In this document: piece by piece, positions 1 to 10,156 of the stretch | Layout of the letters: each line of letters starts with the position of its first letter | Numbering within the stretch: position 1 is the stretch's first letter | Assembly (NCBI GenBank): GCA_020975725.1 | Contig: QXJR01000003.1 | Coordinates: 1,178,001-1,242,000, forward strand | Length of the DNA: 64,000 nt | Reading direction: 5' to 3' | From: Picocystis sp. L7 | Taxonomy: Eukaryota > Chlorophyta > Picocystophyceae > Picocystales > Picocystaceae | The notes under the pieces: model-generated | Databases searched by the model: none | What the model saw: only the letters and a program-made list of their open reading frames with translations | What the model was told of the DNA's origin: nothing | Position numbers and translations under genes: made by a program

Positions 1-1739
1 GGAGGCTGGTCTGCCCTCTCCCCAGGATCTGCCGTTGGAATGGAGAATTCCGCTTTATTCCCGCCGGGCCCAAGGCCATGGATTTGCATGGACTTAGTGG
101 CCTCCTGCTGTGCTACGATTGCAGACGCCTGGCTCACGTCTTCCGCCATGATTTCCTCTGCACCTTCAACAGGACGGTGGTACACCTTCCCATCCTTTGC
201 GTAAAATTTCTTCAGCCCCTTTGAGCTTGCTCCAGGCTGAACTTTGACAAACTCAGGAAGTTCGCCTTCTACGTCCTGCACCCCGACCTCGTTCAGTGCA
301 TCAAACGAGTCGTCGTATTCGTCCTCGTACTCCATTGCCTCGGCATACACCAAAATCCTGTCTTTCTCGAGGTCTTTCTTGTGGTCAAGTAGTCGAGCTG
401 ATTCATCCTCCACTCGTCTCTTGGGCTTCCAAATGAAGCCTTTTGTCCTTTTTTCACCATCCACGTCTGCAGGTGCAGTCAACGAAGAGTCCGCTTTAAC
501 AGCCTGCATTTTCTGTTTTCTGAGTAATTTTCTTGGCAACGATCCCTCTAGAATGTGCATGATGGCCTCGTCTGCTCTGTTTCCATACTCATCGAGGCAT
601 GCCTCTAGGAAGTCCTCGCTTTGATCAGGCAATGCCTGCTTCATCTGCCGAACCAGTGGATTCAGTGATAGCACCTGCTCTTGCTGTGCTTCGGTCACAC
701 CTAGCATGGTCATCAAATAACCATGTTGGATGTCGTCAAGGTTCAGAAGGTTTCGGGAACGAGCTTCAGCAATTTTATGTGACAAATCAAATCTCCTTTC
801 CAAGTGATGAAGAGTGCTGCAATCGCTTCCTTCTGCTGCGGAGCACACTGCCATTAATGCAGCTATTAGCTTCTCTCCTTCCTCGATGGGATCTGGCTGC
901 TCGGCGATACGCTCACTCAGGAAGGTTCCTCCCAAAAGAACAAAGAGTGACTTGACCAATGCGTTGTGCGTGTCCTGTGCTAGGTGTTTGATTCGACCAA
1001 AGGATCCCCCACGAATGATGGCTTCGTCGATTCTGCCAACGGTAGAAAAAAAATCTGTGCCTGTTGTTTTCAAAAGTATCTGTGCAAATTCCGGGGAAAC
1101 AGTGGCAAGTGCAGCCAAGCTTTCTGCCATGTCCTGCAACTGCAATAAAACTCCTTCCACTTCTTGGGAGGTCGAGTCGTCTAGTAGGTGGTTCTCCAAG
1201 GAATCCGCTAGCAATAGTGCGTTCTCAATGCTGGTGGTTGCACATTCTGAAAACTCTGCGCTCAGTTCGGGTTGGATTATGAATGATGTGTGCACAACTT
1301 CTCTACACAAATATTCGTTCTCTTCCGCATAAATTGAGGCTATGTCGATGAGGTTGGCAGCCGACAGCATCTTTCTTTCTTCAAGGGTGGGCAACAGGTC
1401 GTCCAGGTATCGACACTGGGTGTACAGAGCGACTGTGCGGTAAAACACCATGAATATCCGTCGCGAGAGTTCTTGATCTTGCGACGCATAAGACAAGGCA
1501 GCAATTTCCGCGTCTGTGTTTGGCAAAGGATCGTACTGCCTCCTCCTGTGCTTGAGGTACGAAACCAACAGCGTGTGCAGTGCGTTGTTCTCCTTCATTT
1601 CTCGCACGAACTCCTCATCGCCGCGTCGAAGCAGCTCCGATAGGCTTTCGTTGTTCACCTCCATGGCCTTCCAGTGATCGGGAGAAGTGACCATGTTGTC
1701 GCTTGGCAAATAAGGCACGAACACGAGCGCATCTTGCAT
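1..1739 (-). CDS. ASCC2: ASCC2 homologue (activating signal cointegrator 1 complex subunit 2), 3' end outside window
   Basis: Minus-strand open frame running off the left edge, about 580 codons visible. Family role: with the helicase ASCC3 and TRIP4, ASCC2 recognises ubiquitin chains on collided ribosomes and alkylation-damaged chromatin through a CUE domain. Seen here: a helical N-terminal half resembling human ASCC2 (SYLKHRRRQYDPLP, then RRIFMVFYRTV), a CUE-like stretch at about residues 363-400 (VRQMKQALPDQSEDFLEACL), and further on the acidic signature YEDEYDDSFD, which matches the human YEDEYDDTYD at the same place. The start is taken as the ATG at 1739 (MQDALVFVPYLP). The frame stays open upstream, so a longer N-terminus or an upstream exon is possible. 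It is divergent from MCM9 across about 310 bp. Confidence 0.82.
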   Translation of the reverse strand, partial: MQDALVFVPYLPSDNMVTSPDHWKAMEVNNESLSELLRRGDEEFVREMKENNALHTLLVSYLKHRRRQYDPLPNTDAEIAALSYASQDQELSRRIFMVFYRTVALYTQCRYLDDLLPTLEERKMLSAANLIDIASIYAEENEYLCREVVHTSFIIQPELSAEFSECATTSIENALLLADSLENHLLDDSTSQEVEGVLLQLQDMAESLAALATVSPEFAQILLKTTGTDFFSTVGRIDEAIIRGGSFGRIKHLAQDTHNALVKSLFVLLGGTFLSERIAEQPDPIEEGEKLIAALMAVCSAAEGSDCSTLHHLERRFDLSHKIAEARSRNLLNLDDIQHGYLMTMLGVTEAQQEQVLSLNPLVRQMKQALPDQSEDFLEACLDEYGNRADEAIMHILEGSLPRKLLRKQKMQAVKADSSLTAPADVDGEKRTKGFIWKPKRRVEDESARLLDHKKDLEKDRILVYAEAMEYEDEYDDSFDALNEVGVQDVEGELPEFVKVQPGASSKGLKKFYAKDGKVYHRPVEGAEEIMAEDVSQASAIVAQQEATKSMQIHGLGPGGNKAEFSIPTADPGERADQP

Positions 1740-2053
1740 CCTGGCATCGGTTTCTGTCCCTCTGTCCTTGGTTCCCCCATGGATCCCCCTTGGAAAGAAA
1801 TCGATAGCATCCCTCTCTCGTTTCGATAGCTTTCCAGGTTTGGGATCTCGGAGATCTCGATAAATAATCGATATCTTATCCCTAGGTCTCGACGTCTTGC
1901 CATCGATGCTTCGCTCCAGAGATCTCGATCAGAGGATCGAGATCGTATCGGTAGATCTCGATGCTTTTCGGACCCCTGAGAAAGGGGGGAACCAAGCGAA
2001 GCAAAGCGAACAGGATTGGAAATCGCGCCAATTCGAAACGTGCTTTGCTCGCG
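1740..2053. promoter_or_regulatory. Divergent promoter region ASCC2/MCM9 with AGATCTCGAT repeats
   Basis: About 310 bp separate two divergent start codons, so both promoters must lie here or in the first exons. The 10-mer AGATCTCGAT occurs exactly three times, at 1852-1861, 1920-1929 and 1953-1962, with related ATCGAT and GATCGAGATC words between. Regulatory use is inferred from position and repetition only. Confidence 0.4.
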
Positions 2054-4168
2054 ATGTCGCCTTCCGCCGAACGTGTCGCTTCGTTCCTGCTGGAACGCCA
2101 CGAAGAAGAACTCAGACGCATGGTAGACGAGGAGGACGAGAACGCGCAGTACTCGCTGCAGGTGTCGTGAGTGAACGCAGGCCGGAAGTCCAAGACCACC
2201 ACGGTCGAGCACGGATGCTGACGATTTGTTTCTCCGTCTCGCAGGTTCCTGTGCTTGTGTGGGTTTGATCCTATGATAGGCACGATGCTGTTGGAGGAAC
2301 CGAAAAAAACGCTCAAACTCCTGGACGATGGTCTGGCGGAAGCACAGGACAAGGTACTGCAAGTGGACAGCCGAGCAAGAGACAACGTCCAGTCCTGTAG
2401 GAAGCCCTGGGCACGCGTGCGCGTACAAGGAATCCATTTTCCAGACGTCGAACGAATAGCTCCTGCAATTGGGAGCATTCGGTCCATTCATTGTGGACGG
2501 TTCTCCAGCGTGGCAGGTACCGTCATACGCACGGGTCTGGTCAAGATGCTGGAATCCCAGCAGCTGTTCCAGTGCACGAAATGCAAACACAAGTTCAGTG
2601 CCGAAGTGTCTCTAGAGATGGGTAAGATATCGTTACCAACCAAATGTCCATCTGACCGCCCGAATCCTTGCAAGGGAATCAGTTTCAAGGGTATCGAAGG
2701 CACACAGATACACAGGGATTACCAGGAAATAAAGATACAAGAGCGAAGCCAGGGGCTTTCGGTGAGCGCCGTCCCACGCTCGATCGTTGTAATCCTTGAA
2801 GACGACTTGGTCGACACTTGCAAGGCAGGGGATGATGTCATAGTGACTGGAACGGTAATGAGGCAGTGGAGACGAATGTTTCCTGGGGCTCGCTGTGATT
2901 TGGAACTTTCGATTCTGGCAAACAGCTTGCAAGTCAAGAACGAGCACAAATCGAAAGTAGAGGTGGAATCAGATACTGTCAAGCTATTTCAAGACTTTTG
3001 GCGGGCGCAGTGTGAAGCCAAACGCCCTCTCGCTGGCAGAAATACTATCCTTGCATCTATTTGCCCTCAGGTGTATGGTCTCTTCAGCGTTAAGTTGGCA
3101 GTGGCACTCATGCTCATTGGAGGGGTTCCGCGGACAGCTTCGAATGGTACACACATCCGGGGTGAAGTTCATTTGTTGCTGGTGGGGGACCCTGGGACAG
3201 GTAAATCACAGTTCCTCAAATATGCAGCCAAGCTCTCGCCAAGATCTGTTCTCACGACGGGTATGGGTAGCACAGCAGCAGGACTAACCGTGACGGCACA
3301 AAGAGATGGGGGTGAATGGGTTTTGGAGGCTGGGGCACTTGTTTTGGGAGATGGTGGCCTCTGCTGTATTGACGAGTTTGATGGTATCAGAGAAGCTGAC
3401 AGGGCAACAATCCACGAGGCCATGGAACAACAGACCCTGAGTGTCGCCAAAGCCGGTTTGGTGACAACGTTGAACACCCGGACCACTGTGTTTGGTGTGA
3501 CAAACCCGAAGGGAAATTACGATCCTTCTGAACCCTTATCTGTGAACACATCCCTCTCCGGCCCGTTGTTAAGTCGTTTCGACATTGTTTTGGTCCTACT
3601 TGATACCAAAAACCCCCAATGGGACAACGTTATTTCTGACCACATTCTTTCAAGTCATCATGATCTGTCAGGAAGCAAATGGAAGTCCTCTGGCAGCCCT
3701 GACGAATCAAGTCCGAAATGGACGATGGAACTACTCCAGAAGTATATTTGCCATGTCAAAGCATCTATCTTTCCTGTGATGACGGAGGAGGCAGAGCGAA
3801 TTATCATGGGGTACTACCAGCTGTCTAGAAGGGAGGAATGCAGGAGTGCGGCGAGAACAACCATCAGGCTACTAGAAAGCTTGATCAGGCTGGCGGAGGC
3901 CCATGCAAGACTCATGTATCGCCACGAGGTGCTTCGAGTAGATGCGGTCACAGCGTGTGTACTTGTAGAGGCCTCGATGAACACCAACTCTTTCCTTGGT
4001 GACCTGAACGCTCTGCACTCGTCATTTCATGCTGCTCCAGATGCAGAATACTTGCAGCAAGAGCAGCGCATCCTGCGTCAGATCGAAATTGGCTTGGGTG
4101 GTGAGTTTTCCTTGTACACACAAGCCCCCACCCTCGGTGGCATTCGTGTGGCAGACGTCGGACGGTGA
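2054..4168 (+). CDS. MCM9: MCM9 DNA helicase
   Basis: MCM9 works with MCM8 in homologous recombination and mismatch-repair-linked unwinding. I model exon 1 as 2054-2166, intron 2167-2244 (GTGAGTG...CGCAG, 78 nt) and exon 2 as 2245-4168, giving 678 aa. Exon 1 supplies FLLERHEEELRRMVDEEDEN, matching the start of human MCM9. Further on are a zinc-ribbon-like CTKCKH...CPSDRPNPC (from about residue 146), DYQEIKIQE, the MCM9-type RSIVVILEDDLVD, Walker A GDPGTGKS (about 351), Walker B LCCIDEFD (about 409) and the arginine finger LLSRFD (about 480). The text VLTTGMGSTAAGLTVTA and HEAMEQQTLSVAKAGLV is MCM9-specific rather than MCM2-7 or MCM8. The protein stops soon after the AAA+ and winged-helix part, lacking the long metazoan tail. 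A second GT-AG pair, 4101-4154 (GTGAGTTTT...GGCAG, 54 nt), is in frame, so the stop is the same whether or not it is spliced. Confidence 0.93.
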
Positions 4169-4187
4169 AATCGGAGTGCGTGCCACC

Positions 4188-5225
4188 ATGCGCGACGAAG
4201 CTGCGCTGGCGTTGAAAAGCAGCTGGTTCGTCTTTGGTGCATGTGGAATCCTATGGTCGGCATGGAAAATGCGCGAAGTCGCCGTGCTTCGTATGGAGAC
4301 GATGCGACTGCAGCAGCTGTTGGAGACAGAGCGCCTCAACCGACGAGCCGAGAGGGAAGGGCGTGTACGCGTGCAGAAAGAGCTACGTAAACAAATGGTT
4401 TCTAAGCGTAAGGCATCGCACGACGAAGCAGAATCCTCGTATCCATTTCGTCCGATCGGAAACATTCGTTCTTGCTTCACAGAGAGGAATGGCACGCCAA
4501 GGCAGCCTTTTCTAGTCGAGGGAGCACGCGCCATTCTTTGCCTTCGGGATGACCTCCAAGCGGACATAACAGAGGGTCTCTCAGGTTATTCGCACTGTTG
4601 GCTGCTGTACATCTTCCACAAGAACACCGACTTGGACAAGTTTCTCCGGGATGGTGGAAAGCAAGTCAAGTCTAAGGTGCACGTACCCCGCTTGAACGGT
4701 GGAAAGCTCGGAGTCTACGCTACGCGTACCCCACACCGCCCTTGTCCCATTGGATTGAGCGTAGCTAGAATTATTAAGGTTGACGGTAGGAACATTGTCC
4801 TCGGTGGATGCGACGTGGTGGATGGTACGCCGATCCTGGACCTGAAGCCTTATGTGCCATTTTGTGACGCAGTGAAAGATGCACTTGCCCCACCCTGGGT
4901 CAACAATGATTACGCGCACGATCCTCTGAAGATGTCCAAGGTTGCAATTGGGAGGCCTGTACGGGACAGACTTGAAACGGAGTGGAATCACGTCAAGTCT
5001 TCTTCTCTTTCGGTGTTCGACACGTTTGAGGAAGTGTTGCAGCTGGTTCAGCAGGCCCTCCTCCTCGACATACGCTCGCTTTACCAAAGGCTCCATCCAG
5101 ACTCAGCAAGCAACTCCGAGCAGGGAAAGGTATATCAGCTGCTTGTAGACCATTTGGATGTCAAATATACCATCAATGCTCCAGGGGAAGTTACGGTTGT
5201 CGGTGTTGAACGGACAACTGTATGA
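4188..5225 (+). CDS. TRMO: TRMO-type tRNA (m6t6A37) N6-methyltransferase
   Basis: TrmO/TRMO uses S-adenosylmethionine to add the N6-methyl group to t6A at position 37 of some tRNAs. The frame gives 345 aa. The start at 4188 sits in an ideal Kozak context (GCCACCATGC). After a hydrophobic stretch at about residues 9-27 (SSWFVFGACGILWSAWKM) and a charged coiled coil to about residue 70 comes the UPF0066 beta-barrel: IGNIRSCFTERNGTPRQP, YSHCWLLYIFHKN, VPRLNGGKLGVYATRTPHRP, PIGLSVARI and DGTPILDLKPYVP. A C-terminal domain with LLLDIRSLYQR matches the eukaryotic form (human ADPRSVYRR). It begins 19 nt after the MCM9 stop on the same strand, so its promoter lies in MCM9 or the two share a transcript. 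The N-terminal hydrophobic segment may be a membrane anchor or targeting signal. Confidence 0.9.
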   Translation: MRDEAALALKSSWFVFGACGILWSAWKMREVAVLRMETMRLQQLLETERLNRRAEREGRVRVQKELRKQMVSKRKASHDEAESSYPFRPIGNIRSCFTERNGTPRQPFLVEGARAILCLRDDLQADITEGLSGYSHCWLLYIFHKNTDLDKFLRDGGKQVKSKVHVPRLNGGKLGVYATRTPHRPCPIGLSVARIIKVDGRNIVLGGCDVVDGTPILDLKPYVPFCDAVKDALAPPWVNNDYAHDPLKMSKVAIGRPVRDRLETEWNHVKSSSLSVFDTFEEVLQLVQQALLLDIRSLYQRLHPDSASNSEQGKVYQLLVDHLDVKYTINAPGEVTVVGVERTTV

Positions 5226-5230
5226 GGAGC

Positions 5231-6001
5231 TTAACTCGAGGGGGTTGGGCCCCATTCAGTCGACCCGCTGGGATTCGACCACTGCACCAGCATGGCCTGG
5301 AAATTATTTGGGCCTCTGTTAAGAATGCACAAGTCAAGAGGGTCCTCCAACACATGGAATTGGCCTGGGCAATAACGAGCTTGGAAGGGGAAGGTTGCAT
5401 CCTGCCGAACGACATCATCCCTTATGACATTTCCACTTGCTTCTATGTTTCCCCCGACCAAGGCAACGAAGACGCTGGGAGACGTGATGCTGTGCATACC
5501 AGTTGCGGTTTCAGGAGGAAGGCAAAGTTTCCAGATTTTTACCGGGGCTCTGTCTTCCATCAAGGAGTATCGAAAATTGTCCAACTCATCCCTGCGTCCT
5601 GAAGCACTTGGGCTGCACAAGATCTCAATGCCCAAGAAGCGTGTTTCTCCTACGTTGCTCTCGCGTGCCTTCACTTGATGGGTGAAGGGTTTTTCTGCAT
5701 GCCACATGCAGAATGATTCTCCGCATCCTACCTCAAGTTCCACTGGTTGGTTGAGATCGTCTCCAGTGTCGTTCACCGCTGTGCTGATCACCGGCTTCCC
5801 TCTTTCGCTGCCATCCGCGATGCAAGCATACACCGTATTCCTCGAGTGCACATGCCACAGTGTGGTCCTTCCTGGTGGCAGTCGAGCTTCATACACCACA
5901 CACCAGTCCGTCCTTTGCAAGCAGTGGTGCAGTGGTTCATCTTCCCAGGGCACCGCATCCAGTTCCCTACCGTCGGACAAATTCAACCTCCTCGTGTTCA
6001 T
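5231..6001 (-). CDS. Cupin-superfamily protein, function unknown
   Basis: Intronless, 256 aa, ATG at 6001. I recognise only the cupin-like fold. A first beta-barrel holds WHVHSRNTVYACIADG and a glycine-rich turn before ESFCMWHAEKPFTHQVK, giving several histidines placed as in metal-binding cupins. A second, weaker repeat (KIWKLCLPPETATGMHSITS...QFHVLEDPLDLCILNRG) suggests a bicupin. No substrate can be named. No clear signal or transit peptide is present (start MNTRRLNLSDGRELDAV). Its stop codon lies 5 bp from the TRMO stop on the other strand, so the two 3' UTRs must overlap. It is divergent from TL29. Confidence 0.65.
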   Translation of the reverse strand: MNTRRLNLSDGRELDAVPWEDEPLHHCLQRTDWCVVYEARLPPGRTTLWHVHSRNTVYACIADGSERGKPVISTAVNDTGDDLNQPVELEVGCGESFCMWHAEKPFTHQVKARESNVGETRFLGIEILCSPSASGRRDELDNFRYSLMEDRAPVKIWKLCLPPETATGMHSITSPSVFVALVGGNIEASGNVIRDDVVRQDATFPFQARYCPGQFHVLEDPLDLCILNRGPNNFQAMLVQWSNPSGSTEWGPTPSS

Positions 6002-6434
6002 GGTTCAGTTCCTTTCGTCGGAAAAGACGGCAGCTCCTCTTTCATCTGCATGCGACGTCGCGACGCGGTTGTCAGCTGCACTCCACCAGTGTCGGTGGTC
6101 TGGTTTCGAGTGTCCTGTGCCAACCGTGTGCACTCGAGTGTCCCCAACCCGGGCTTTGAAGGACCCGATCGATGGATCCACCCCAATGCATCGGTCGAGC
6201 TTGAAAGGAGCTTCCAATCAAGCTCCTGGGTCGTCCCCCCTTCTCCCCCGCGGACCGGCGAATTCGGAAGACCGTCCGCGGACCGACGGTTTTCAGCCAC
6301 CCTTACTTATTACGATCGCTACCCACCTAGGGACGTCTCAATAGCTTCGAAGGACCGTATGGATCGATCGTTTCGTACGGTCGATCTGCAGAAGATATCG
6401 CAACCGACTCGTTATCCTTTCGTTGTCCGCCGAG
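6002..6434. promoter_or_regulatory. Divergent intergenic region cupin/TL29
   Basis: 433 bp between two divergent starts. It includes GC-rich text with GGACCG/CGGTCC words (GCGGACCGGCG and CCGCGGACCGACGG near 6240-6290) and several CGATCGAT-like palindromes (6170, 6362-6370). No canonical TATA box stands out. Confidence 0.35.
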
Positions 6435-7609
6435 ATGGCCATGGCTTCTTCCGCCACAGCGATGGGCGCAAGGGCGCAGGTGCGCTCCAGCGCACGTGCA
6501 GAGGTCAAGAGAGATGGAAGATGCAACGTGGAGATCCCAGTGTCGCGGAGGCGAGAGGCCCTGCTCGCAGGTGAGGGCGCACCGATGCTTCTGCGAACGG
6601 CGAAACGAACGGACGTGCGCTGACGATCCGTGTTGCTGCGTTGGTCTCTCTCCGCCGGCCGCGCGCCTGCGAAACGAACGAACGACGCGGTTGGATCCAC
6701 TGGGATGGTTTCGCAGGCGCAGGGGCGCTGCTGGGCACGTGCGCGACGCCGACGTGGGCCGCGAGCAAGCTCACAGCTCAGCCCTTGAGCGTCGGAGCGT
6801 CGCAGAAAGCAGGACAGATCGACGCCATCAACGCATTGCTGTCGGAATGCCTCGCCAAGACCTTCGATCCGATCGATGCGCCGTATCTCGTGCGCCTGGC
6901 CTTGAACGACGTGCTCACATATGATCGGGCCACGCGCACAGGAGGAGCCAACGGCAGCATCCGCTTCGAGATGGATCGTCCCGAGAATGTCAAGCTCAAG
7001 CCATACTTCGACAAACTGTCCACAGTGAAGAAGGAAGTGGACGCGAGGCTTGGACCCAGCGGACCCATCAGCTGGGCCGACCTCGTCTATGTTGCCGGCA
7101 AAGTGGCAACCCGAAAGAAGTGGTTGAACGAGAAGGTGGACAAGCTCCAAGGGAAAATGAGCTCTGAAATGGTGCAGCAATCTTACGGAACGCCTTGGAC
7201 AGCTCGCATTGGACGTGTTGACGCAGAAGAAGCAGACCCTGCAGGACGCATCCCTGGTCCAGGCGCAAGCCTGGAGGAATTGCGCGATTTCTACCTCAAG
7301 TTCGACAACCCAAAGCCAGAAGACAAAGGGAGCTTCCTGGGGGGCAAGGCGCCCTACAATCAACGCTATAGCTACTTGCTCATAAGCCTCATGGCGGAGG
7401 ACCGTGAATCTATCCAGCAGCAAATGGCTTCGCTTGATCCTGAGTGGGCAAAAGCCAAAGAAAAGTATGACATATCCTTGAAGACTCTTACGCGCACCGA
7501 GTATGAGATTGATACCTCTAGGTTGTACAATAAGATCATGCAGGTGGGTTCATTTTTGGATGTAAACAGATACCTTGTGGAAGCCGAGCAGGTGAAGGTT
7601 AAGCTCTGA
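6435..7609 (+). CDS. TL29: TL29-like thylakoid lumen protein (peroxidase fold)
   Basis: Two exons, 6435-6570 and 6717-7609, with a 146-nt intron (GTGAGGG...TCGCAG), give 342 aa. The intron interrupts a bipartite targeting peptide. Exon 1 encodes a stromal transit part (MAMASSATAMGARAQVRSS) and SRRREALLA; exon 2 adds GAGALLGTCATPTWA followed by the mature N-terminus ASKL. That gives a twin-arginine, hydrophobic core and AxA-type cleavage site, the Tat route known for land-plant TL29. The mature part resembles ascorbate-peroxidase-like TL29/APX4: LSECLAKTFDPIDAPYLVRL, RFEMDRPENVKLK and SGPISWADLVYVAGK. The usual haem-ligand motif of active APX is not evident, as in TL29, which is considered catalytically inactive. 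Its presence supports a green-lineage host. Confidence 0.85.
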
Positions 7610-10156
7610 GGTTGGTGCGTTGTACTTCGATTGGTTTTGTGGATGAAGTAAGTGCCCAAGGAGGAAGTCACATCTGAGCTAGCTTCTTGCAATAGACATT
7701 TTGCTCAAGGGATATATCACCAGCATGGCTACTTGTCTTGCGCTTGCTCTCCAGGCAGTGGAATTTACAAGTTTTCAAGCCTTTTGAGGAGGAGACTATC
7801 TACTTGCACCCTTTCAAGCAATTATACTGCTGTTAACACCCGCTCCTTCAATGGCGACGTCTGGTTTGGGTACATTGCTGCTTCCGTGGAGCGTGCGATC
7901 TCTTAAAGAGGCCAGCCTCACATCCTGCCACACTTGCGGTTGAAAGAGAATACCCCTCCCTCACAACCTCAAGTCTTTCCACTTCCAATGACAAAGATGA
8001 TCTATCTCTACCTACATGCATCCTGAGTTCGTGATAGACACCGTATGCACGTGTGCAAGATTTCCATTTCCGGCATAGTCTCTCAAGCGATACCACGTAA
8101 GGTAGTCGCAAGGCAAACACGTCTACTTGAGTTGACAATCGAAAATAAAACACAATCGATGTAGATGTGTCGAATTGGTATGGGAAAAGTTGGCCTTTAA
8201 ATATGGTCCACACGGGCGAACTATGTAAACCACTCTAATGCATTCGAATTCATTCTTCCCGGATTCCGGGCCGAGTGAAGACGTACACAATATCTTGTCG
8301 CATTCAATCGAACATTGCGTGTACTCAACAGATTCATTAGCCCAGAGGCAAACCAAACATGCTATAAGTTTCAAGTTGAAATGTAGGAGTGTTGCGTTGA
8401 GATGACGAGAACAGAGCACTTGCTGGTCGTGTTAAGCAAACAAGACTCCCATCGAAACTTAGACACACAATGTCCTCATCGTAATGTCTTCGATGACAAT
8501 ACGTGGCTTTAGGAGTGAGAGATATAGCAATCGGCACATTTGAAGGACTTTTACCAACAACATATGTTGAGCGATCTCTTCATGACATGCGAATGCTAGC
8601 CCGATTCCTTTTCTTCTCATATGGCAAAACCTCAAAGGATAGATTAAGAAGCTAACATGCTGCATGGTGATCTAGACCCTGGCATGACGTTGCATCTTCT
8701 CTTGGAAAATAAGTACACTAGATGGTTTGATCTGTTGAACACTCATCGGTGTATGGTTAAGAAATTGCTAGGAATAAGTGGGGAGCTATTACGTTGTGAC
8801 AAGATGCTAGACTCCAACGAAATTCCTTCCTTCCTACATGTGTCAAGTTGGGCAAATACTTTGGGTTCTGCAAGGCAAATTTTAAGGAAATTTCAGCATT
8901 GACACGTTACCGTTGGGAGTCGTTGAAGCAATCAATCTTTGGAAAGTGCCATGCTCTTGTCCACTATGCCTCTCGAGCATACAAGGTGCTCGTTGTGCAT
9001 CGCTTCATGAGCAAATGCACGACAAAAGGAAATGGAAGAACTAAAAACAAAAAGTAGATAGGGACCAGCTTGATGGTCAAGCTTCAATCTCTCACAAAGC
9101 ATGTCATCGCTTCTGGCTAAGAAATTAAGATGGTTGTGCATGCTTTGGCCAAGGCGTTGAAAAGATGGGGAATTTTAGCGTGTTGATTGTAAACTTCAAC
9201 GTTCACACAAAAGCAAGGGATATGGGGAAGGGGAATTTGCTGCAACTCACGTAGAATGAAGGGGCATCGATGAGAGCTTGAGCAAGCTAGTGACACGCAA
9301 CGCCTTTCCCTTATGCTTAACACCGAGACCAGGTGCACTTACCTTCGCTTTCACAAGAGATCGGAGAAGTCACGTACGGCGCTTGGTGTTGGCAAGCCAA
9401 GTATAATGTGCAAGTCGAAGGTATCAATGTTCTCAACTCATTTGTGTCATCAATGTGTACCATGCTACTAAAATATCTTACGATTATGAACATCTATGCA
9501 AACCTACCACCGTGTGAAAAGGCAAGGACATGATGTTTACATATCATGCTTGTTGAAAACGTTCACATTTTTTCATAAGATTCGCACGCCCAAAAAGTTT
9601 TCAATTCTTCGAGTATGACTTTTCAACCAAGTCGTGGCAGGCCGCAACCGGAATAGAGAAGACTATCGCAAGCAAGCAATTCGAGGCATACCGAATGAGT
9701 GGAGTTCCACAAGCATTTCTATGAGGTTACTCTGTGGTGGCAAAAATGTTAGTCTGATTATCTTTATTTCCCCAACCCTTTGACAATCGGCACGGTCCCT
9801 CTCTAGACAGGGTTCAAGCACAACAAGTAGGAGGCACATTGGTCGAGGTGATCAGAGTTGCAAACAGAAATACGATTAAGGCGCATGATCGATTGCATTG
9901 GCTCTCCAGATAGGCTTATTGCCAACGGCAGACTTGAAGGCCCAGACTCTCATGTCAAGCTCAGCTTCACTTGTAAAACATTTAGAGTGACGCCGTCATT
10001 CTGCAAGGTCAGCTTCGCAACCTTCCTTTGAAAGAGGCAAGGTCCAAGTGTCTGGATTGCCAGCCAATGTAGGGCAAAGCACAGGTACCGCAGCCACTCA
10101 AAAGCCTGGTTGCTCTTGGGATCCACCACAAATAGAAACGTAAAGAGATGGAATTC
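7610..10156. other. Gene-free stretch, 2.5 kb
   Basis: I see no convincing gene. All open frames are under about 125 codons, overlap in several frames and resemble nothing I know. Base composition is lower in GC than the flanking genes (down to roughly 35 percent in places near 9540). I found no terminal repeats, tandem arrays or tRNA-like structures. It includes the TL29 3' UTR and the end of the PPK1 transcript. Confidence 0.5.

Noticed and set aside
1655-2590. 311-codon minus frame overlapping ASCC2 and MCM9 starts
   Set aside because: Antisense to MCM9 exons and out of frame with ASCC2; no domain.
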